From contig NZ_CAADXO010000056.1 in NCBI RefSeq assembly GCF_900753045.1, positions 1 to 9,436 of the forward strand: a stretch of DNA of 9,436 nt. Reading direction: 5' to 3'. The notes beneath the pieces are model-generated. The model was not told where the DNA came from. It did no database searches and saw only the letters and a list, made by a program, of their open reading frames with translations. Below are positions 5,897-9,436 of the stretch, in pieces. Source of the stretch: an uncultured Phascolarctobacterium sp. Lineage in GTDB: Bacteria; Bacillota; Negativicutes; Acidaminococcales; Acidaminococcaceae. The translations under genes were made by a program, and so were the position numbers. Numbering within the stretch: position 1 is the first letter of the stretch; each line of letters begins with the position of its first letter.

Positions 5897-7078
5897 TCAT
5901 TCAGCTTTTATTTTTAGCGCAAATTCATAACCATACTTTTCTGCAGCTTCAAGCTCAGCCTTCTGCGCAGTCCATTTGCAGTTAAAACCGAGTTCTACCG
6001 CATCAAAGCAGCTTTTTGCCAGCAGCTCCTCCATATCCTTCTGCGCACCACCGCCCCAGCCAAAGGTACCGAAGGCTGCAGCTTTTTTACCTTTAGCGCC
6101 GAGTCCTTTAAGATAAATCAGCAGAGAACCCATATTGGGCAGCATGCTGCAATTAAGCGTTGAAGAACCTGCCAAAAAACCGGAGGCAGTAAAGAGCTCA
6201 GCGGCTACCGTACTGTTAGGAGTAGCGCCCATTTTAAATACCTTAACGACAACTCCGGCATTAGCAGCACCGCGCGCAATCGCCCGCGCCAGCTTTTCCG
6301 TACCGCCCCACATGCTGTCATAAGCAATAACAAGACTGCCGTCCTGTACACCGCTGCCCCATTCGCTGTAGCAGCGCAGAATGTCGGGAATATGCTCGGT
6401 CCAGATGACACCATGGGAAGGCGCAATCATTTTAATATCAAGACCGCCAAGCTTTTTCAGCGCGTTGCCAATCAGCTTGGCATAAGGCCAGAGAATGTTG
6501 GCAAAATACTTTTTAGCTTCGTAGAACAGCTCGTCTTGATTTACTTCACAGTCAAAGCGCTTACTGGTAGCATAATGCTGACCAAAGGCATCATTAGAGA
6601 AAAGTATTTTATCATACTCACTATAGGTAGCCATACTGTCAGGCCAATGCAGCATTGCCATGGAAGCGAAGGTTAAGGTACGCTTGCCGATATTTAAGGT
6701 TGCTCCGTCCTTAACTACTTCAAAAGCAAAGATATCTCCATAATGCTGGATGGCTTCGTTTTTGCCCTGCATAGAAATATAGAATTTTGCTTTGGGGCAA
6801 GCATTGGCCAATGCTGGCATAGCGCCGGAATGGTCAGGCTCAACATGGTTGATGACAATATAGTCAATGGAATCCAACGGTGTTACCTTACTGATATTAG
6901 CAAGCAGCTCTTCGGTAAAGGACGCTTTAACAGTATCAATCAAGGTTATCTTTTCATCCATAATCAGATAAGAGTTATAGGTTGCACCTCTCTCTGTTTT
7001 ATAGCCATGAAAATCACGCACAGCCCAATCCTGAACACCAACGTCATAAATATTTTCTGCAATTTGTACCGGCAGCAT
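5897..7078 (-). CDS. Flavodiiron protein (class A; oxygen/NO reductase)
   Basis: Cytosolic enzyme of anaerobes that reduces O2 to water (or NO to N2O) with electrons from rubredoxin or a similar carrier, protecting against air exposure. The 393-residue protein has the metallo-beta-lactamase-like domain over about 1-245 with all diiron ligands: H78, E80 and D82 in HVEPDHSG, then H144, D163 and H222. A flavodoxin-like FMN domain follows from about 248 to 390 (IAYDSMWGGTEKLA at 251-264). Length and domain order match rubredoxin:oxygen oxidoreductase (FprA/ROO). There is no fused rubredoxin or reductase domain, so a separate donor is needed. AAGGAGG lies upstream of the ATG at 7078 and overlaps the stop region of the ABC gene. 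The 12-bp gap makes the two genes one operon. Whether O2 or NO is the natural substrate cannot be read from sequence. Confidence 0.95.
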   Translation of the reverse strand: MLPVQIAENIYDVGVQDWAVRDFHGYKTERGATYNSYLIMDEKITLIDTVKASFTEELLANISKVTPLDSIDYIVINHVEPDHSGAMPALANACPKAKFYISMQGKNEAIQHYGDIFAFEVVKDGATLNIGKRTLTFASMAMLHWPDSMATYSEYDKILFSNDAFGQHYATSKRFDCEVNQDELFYEAKKYFANILWPYAKLIGNALKKLGGLDIKMIAPSHGVIWTEHIPDILRCYSEWGSGVQDGSLVIAYDSMWGGTEKLARAIARGAANAGVVVKVFKMGATPNSTVAAELFTASGFLAGSSTLNCSMLPNMGSLLIYLKGLGAKGKKAAAFGTFGWGGGAQKDMEELLAKSCFDAVELGFNCKWTAQKAELEAAEKYGYEFALKIKAE

Positions 7079-7090
7079 AAGAAACCCTCC

Positions 7091-8815
7091 TTATAATTTT
7101 TCAAGAGTAACCTGACGAGTTGATTTATTTAAGCGTAAAACAAGCTCGTGATATTTATTCAGCGTACTGCGATGCCCGACACTGACAACAGTAGTCTGCG
7201 TCAAGCGTTCCTGCAGCAGGCTGTACATAGTAGCCTCTGTATCTTCGTCCAAAGCAGAGGTTGCTTCATCGAGGAAGAGCCATTGCGGTTGTTGGATATG
7301 CGCACGCACAAAGGCCAGGCGCTGCTGCTCACCGACAGAAAGCACATGGCTCCAGTCAGCCTCCAAATCAAGCTTATCCTTAAGATAGCCAATCTGACAC
7401 AAATCCATCAGATAAATCAATTCAGTATCATCTATCGGTTTATTTCCCGGGTAATTAAGCGCAGCACGCAAAGTACCTAATGGCAAATAAGGCTTTTGCG
7501 GAATAAACATCAGCTTATCACGCTCCGGCAAAAAGATTTTACCGTCGACAAAGGGCCAGATACCTGAGATAGCACGCAGCAGAGTACTTTTGCCGCTGCC
7601 GCTGACACCCTTAATCAAAACGTTATGCCCCGGATGCAGAGTAAAGCTGAGATTTTCCAGAAGCGGTTTTCCGTCAGGCAAATTAATCTGCATATTGCTG
7701 ACCTCGACTACATCGGCAGCAGCAAAGCGTTCCACATGGAAGCGCTCAGCCTGCTGGGAAACCTCGTGCATATGACGGCCGAAATAAGTTAAACGCATTA
7801 CAACAGCCTGCCATTGAGCAATGCTGCTATACATATCAACAAAGTATGAAAGCGAATCCTGCACACGACCAAAGGCACTGGCAACCTGCATCAGTCCACC
7901 GAGTGTTACCTCCTTCGTCAGATATCTGTTCATTGCAACTACAAAGGGAAAAATTATAGCGATTTGCGAATAACCGGAATTTAAAAAGACAAGCTGCTTC
8001 TGTTTATTAACCAGCTTCCAGAAGTTATCCAAAAGCATTTTAAAGCGTTGTTTGAATACACTGCCTTCCTGTGCTTCACCACGGTAGAAGGCAACGCTTT
8101 CCGCACTTTCACGCAGGCGAATCATACTGAAACGGAAATCCGCTTCATATTTCTGTTGGATAAAGTTGATTTTTACCAGCTTGCGGCCGACAATGTGGGT
8201 AATATAGGTACCAATTACAGAATAAATTAATGATGCCCACAGCATATAGCCGTTAATTGTCCACGTTTTACCCATAAAGGTAAAGCTGAGACTGCCGGAA
8301 AGATTATATAAAATGACGACAAAGGATGCAAACGTGCAAAACGCCTTGAGAATGCCTATACCAAAGCTCAATGTCATTTCGACAAACTGACGCACATCCT
8401 CACTGATACGTTGGTCAGGGTTATCCGTATCCTTACCGAACATCTGCAGATTATAATAGGTTTTGTTTTGCAGCCAGATATCAATAAAACGTGTTGTCAA
8501 CCAGCGACGCCAATTTAAAATAAGCGTCTGCTGTAAATAATATGAGTATACTGCCAATAAGATATAAATAGCAGCTAACCACGAAAAATGAATCAGCTCG
8601 TCAAAAATCTTCTTTGCATCATAGTTTTGTAATGCGCTGTAAAAGCTGTTGTTCCACTGGTTAAGCAGAACAAGCATATAAACCACGCCAAGTGTCAGCG
8701 CTATAATACAGCCTAATAAAAAGAAAGCCTTTTTCTTCTCTTCTGATTGCCAATAGCTTTTCGTAAGATACCAGACATCCCTAAAAAACTGCCTGGTTAA
8801 ATTAAAACGTTGCAT
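7091..8815 (-). CDS. ABC transporter, fused permease/ATPase of the YddA / SbmA-BacA type
   Basis: A 574-residue half-transporter that should work as a homodimer in the cytoplasmic membrane. The SbmA/BacA-like (ABC_membrane_2, related to peroxisomal ABCD) membrane domain covers about 1-350, with hydrophobic spans near 30-52, 78-98, 150-172, 189-209 and 281-297. The ATPase domain covers about 370-570, with Walker A GVSGSGKST at 403-411, Q-loop Q440, signature LSVGE at 492-496, Walker B WLFLDE at 512-517 and switch H548. All catalytic residues are present. The family's substrates are poorly known: SbmA and BacA take up peptides and the mycobacterial relative Rv1819c takes up cobalamin, whereas YddA is unassigned. 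GAGGAG lies 10 nt before the ATG, slightly far. A terminator separates it from the upstream decarboxylase gene, and the flavodiiron gene follows after 12 bp. Confidence 0.9.
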   Translation of the reverse strand: MQRFNLTRQFFRDVWYLTKSYWQSEEKKKAFFLLGCIIALTLGVVYMLVLLNQWNNSFYSALQNYDAKKIFDELIHFSWLAAIYILLAVYSYYLQQTLILNWRRWLTTRFIDIWLQNKTYYNLQMFGKDTDNPDQRISEDVRQFVEMTLSFGIGILKAFCTFASFVVILYNLSGSLSFTFMGKTWTINGYMLWASLIYSVIGTYITHIVGRKLVKINFIQQKYEADFRFSMIRLRESAESVAFYRGEAQEGSVFKQRFKMLLDNFWKLVNKQKQLVFLNSGYSQIAIIFPFVVAMNRYLTKEVTLGGLMQVASAFGRVQDSLSYFVDMYSSIAQWQAVVMRLTYFGRHMHEVSQQAERFHVERFAAADVVEVSNMQINLPDGKPLLENLSFTLHPGHNVLIKGVSGSGKSTLLRAISGIWPFVDGKIFLPERDKLMFIPQKPYLPLGTLRAALNYPGNKPIDDTELIYLMDLCQIGYLKDKLDLEADWSHVLSVGEQQRLAFVRAHIQQPQWLFLDEATSALDEDTEATMYSLLQERLTQTTVVSVGHRSTLNKYHELVLRLNKSTRQVTLEKL

Positions 8816-8872
8816 ATACTCAAGACTCCTCTTGTATAGAAATGCTATTCAATTCTTGAACAGTTCTTTTTT

Positions 8873-8878
8873 ATTATA
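8873..8878 (-). promoter_or_regulatory. Possible -10 of the ABC transporter / flavodiiron operon
   Basis: TATAAT on the minus strand, 57 bp before the ABC start and downstream of the decarboxylase terminator, where an operon promoter is expected. The -35 position (8896-8901) reads TACTCT, a weak match. Confidence 0.45.
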
Positions 8879-8932
8879 CTATAAATATTAGTCTTAGAGT
8901 ATCTTCAGCGATAAAATTTACATTTTAGATAC

Positions 8933-8962
8933 AAAAAAGAGCTCACACTAATGTGTGAGCTC
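8933..8962 (-). terminator. Intrinsic terminator of the decarboxylase beta-subunit gene
   Basis: A perfect 10-bp stem (8953-8962 with 8939-8948, GAGCTCACAC/GTGTGAGCTC) with a 4-nt loop, followed on the minus strand by six T (8938-8933). It lies 17 bp after the stop codon. It closes the decarboxylase unit and separates it from the ABC/flavodiiron operon. Confidence 0.95.
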
Positions 8963-8979
8963 TTGAAGTTAGCTAATGA

Positions 8980-9436
8980 TTATTTGCCAACAGGACCGAT
9001 CATAGCCAGCATGGTACCTGCAGCAACTGCAGTACCGATAACGCCTGCTACGTTAGGACCCATAGCGTGCATCAGCAGGAAGTTAGCCGGGTTAGCTTGC
9101 TGACCAACTTTTTGAGATACACGAGCAGCCATAGGAACTGCGGAAACGCCAGCGGAACCAATCAACGGGTTGGTCTTGCCACCGTCTACCATGCACATCA
9201 GCTTACCGAAGATAACGCCCATAGCAGTACCAGCTACGAATGCAACCAAGCCCAGAACGATGATCAGCAGAGTCTTAGCGTTCAGGAAAGACTCAGCGCT
9301 CATGGTCAGACCAGTACCGGTAGCCAGCATGATGGTTACGGTGTTCATCAAAGCGTTTTGTGCGGTGTCGGACAGACGATCCAGGCAGCCAGCTTCTTTG
9401 AACAGGTTACCAAGCATCAGCATACCAATCAGAGCG
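8980..9436 (-). CDS. Sodium-pumping decarboxylase, beta subunit (3' part; runs off the window)
   Basis: C-terminal 151 residues of the membrane subunit that couples decarboxylation of an acyl-biotin intermediate to Na+ export. The frame is open to the right edge, so the start lies outside; whole family members are about 370-430 residues. Visible hallmarks are NPLIGSAGVSAVPMAAR (9121-9171), which lines the Na+ path in this family, and MHAMGPNVAGVIG near the end, with three or so hydrophobic segments. Family members are OadB (oxaloacetate), MmdB (methylmalonyl-CoA) and GcdB (glutaconyl-CoA), and this fragment does not tell them apart. In a Phascolarctobacterium-like succinate user methylmalonyl-CoA would be expected, and in an Acidaminococcus-like glutamate fermenter glutaconyl-CoA. 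Being followed at once by a strong terminator, it is the last gene of its unit. Confidence 0.93.
   Translation of the reverse strand, partial: ALIGMLMLGNLFKEAGCLDRLSDTAQNALMNTVTIMLATGTGLTMSAESFLNAKTLLIIVLGLVAFVAGTAMGVIFGKLMCMVDGGKTNPLIGSAGVSAVPMAARVSQKVGQQANPANFLLMHAMGPNVAGVIGTAVAAGTMLAMIGPVGK

Overview
The window comes from a strictly anaerobic bacterium of the Firmicutes, most likely the Negativicutes (Acidaminococcaceae; a Phascolarctobacterium- or Acidaminococcus-like genome is my best guess). The clues are the membrane beta subunit of a sodium-pumping biotin-dependent decarboxylase, an oxygen-detoxifying flavodiiron protein, mid-range GC content, and two cis-regulatory RNAs typical of Firmicutes: a tRNA-sensing T-box and a yybP-ykoY manganese riboswitch. 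The genus is inferred, not shown.

All six supported genes lie on the minus strand, so transcription runs from high to low coordinates. From right to left: the 3' part of the decarboxylase beta subunit (8980 to the right edge) ends at a perfect 10-bp terminator hairpin (8933-8962). A two-gene operon follows: a YddA/SbmA-BacA-type ABC exporter/importer fused to its ATPase (7091-8815) and a flavodiiron protein (5897-7078), 12 bp apart. Next is a small YbjN-like protein (5337-5795). Directly behind its stop codon is a yybP-ykoY Mn2+ riboswitch with its own terminator (5167-5316), which leads into a PMCA-type P-type cation ATPase (2455-5079). The riboswitch suggests that this pump, which homology alone would label a calcium ATPase, exports Mn2+ (perhaps also Ca2+).

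The 526-bp gap between the ATPase and leuA is dense with signals. Just after the ATPase stop is a cluster of seven DnaA-box-like 9-mers (2362-2452), three of them tandem at 14-bp spacing, beside a very AT-rich stretch (2301-2340). It resembles an origin or a DnaA-titration site, although neither neighbouring gene is a replication gene and gene polarity does not switch there. Next come a consensus promoter (TTGACA, 17 bp, TATAAT; 2267-2295) and a complete T-box leader (about 1961-2260) whose specifier loop can be folded to expose a CUG leucine codon. It controls leuA, a type-2 2-isopropylmalate synthase (249-1928).

The leftmost 248 bp carry no gene. They hold three copies of a 15-bp pyrimidine-rich direct repeat, a GC-rich hairpin and degenerate heptamer repeats just behind leuA.

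The genes do not form one pathway. They are adjacent transcription units for leucine biosynthesis (uncharged tRNA control), metal efflux (Mn2+ control), oxygen defence with an ABC transporter, and sodium-coupled energy conservation.
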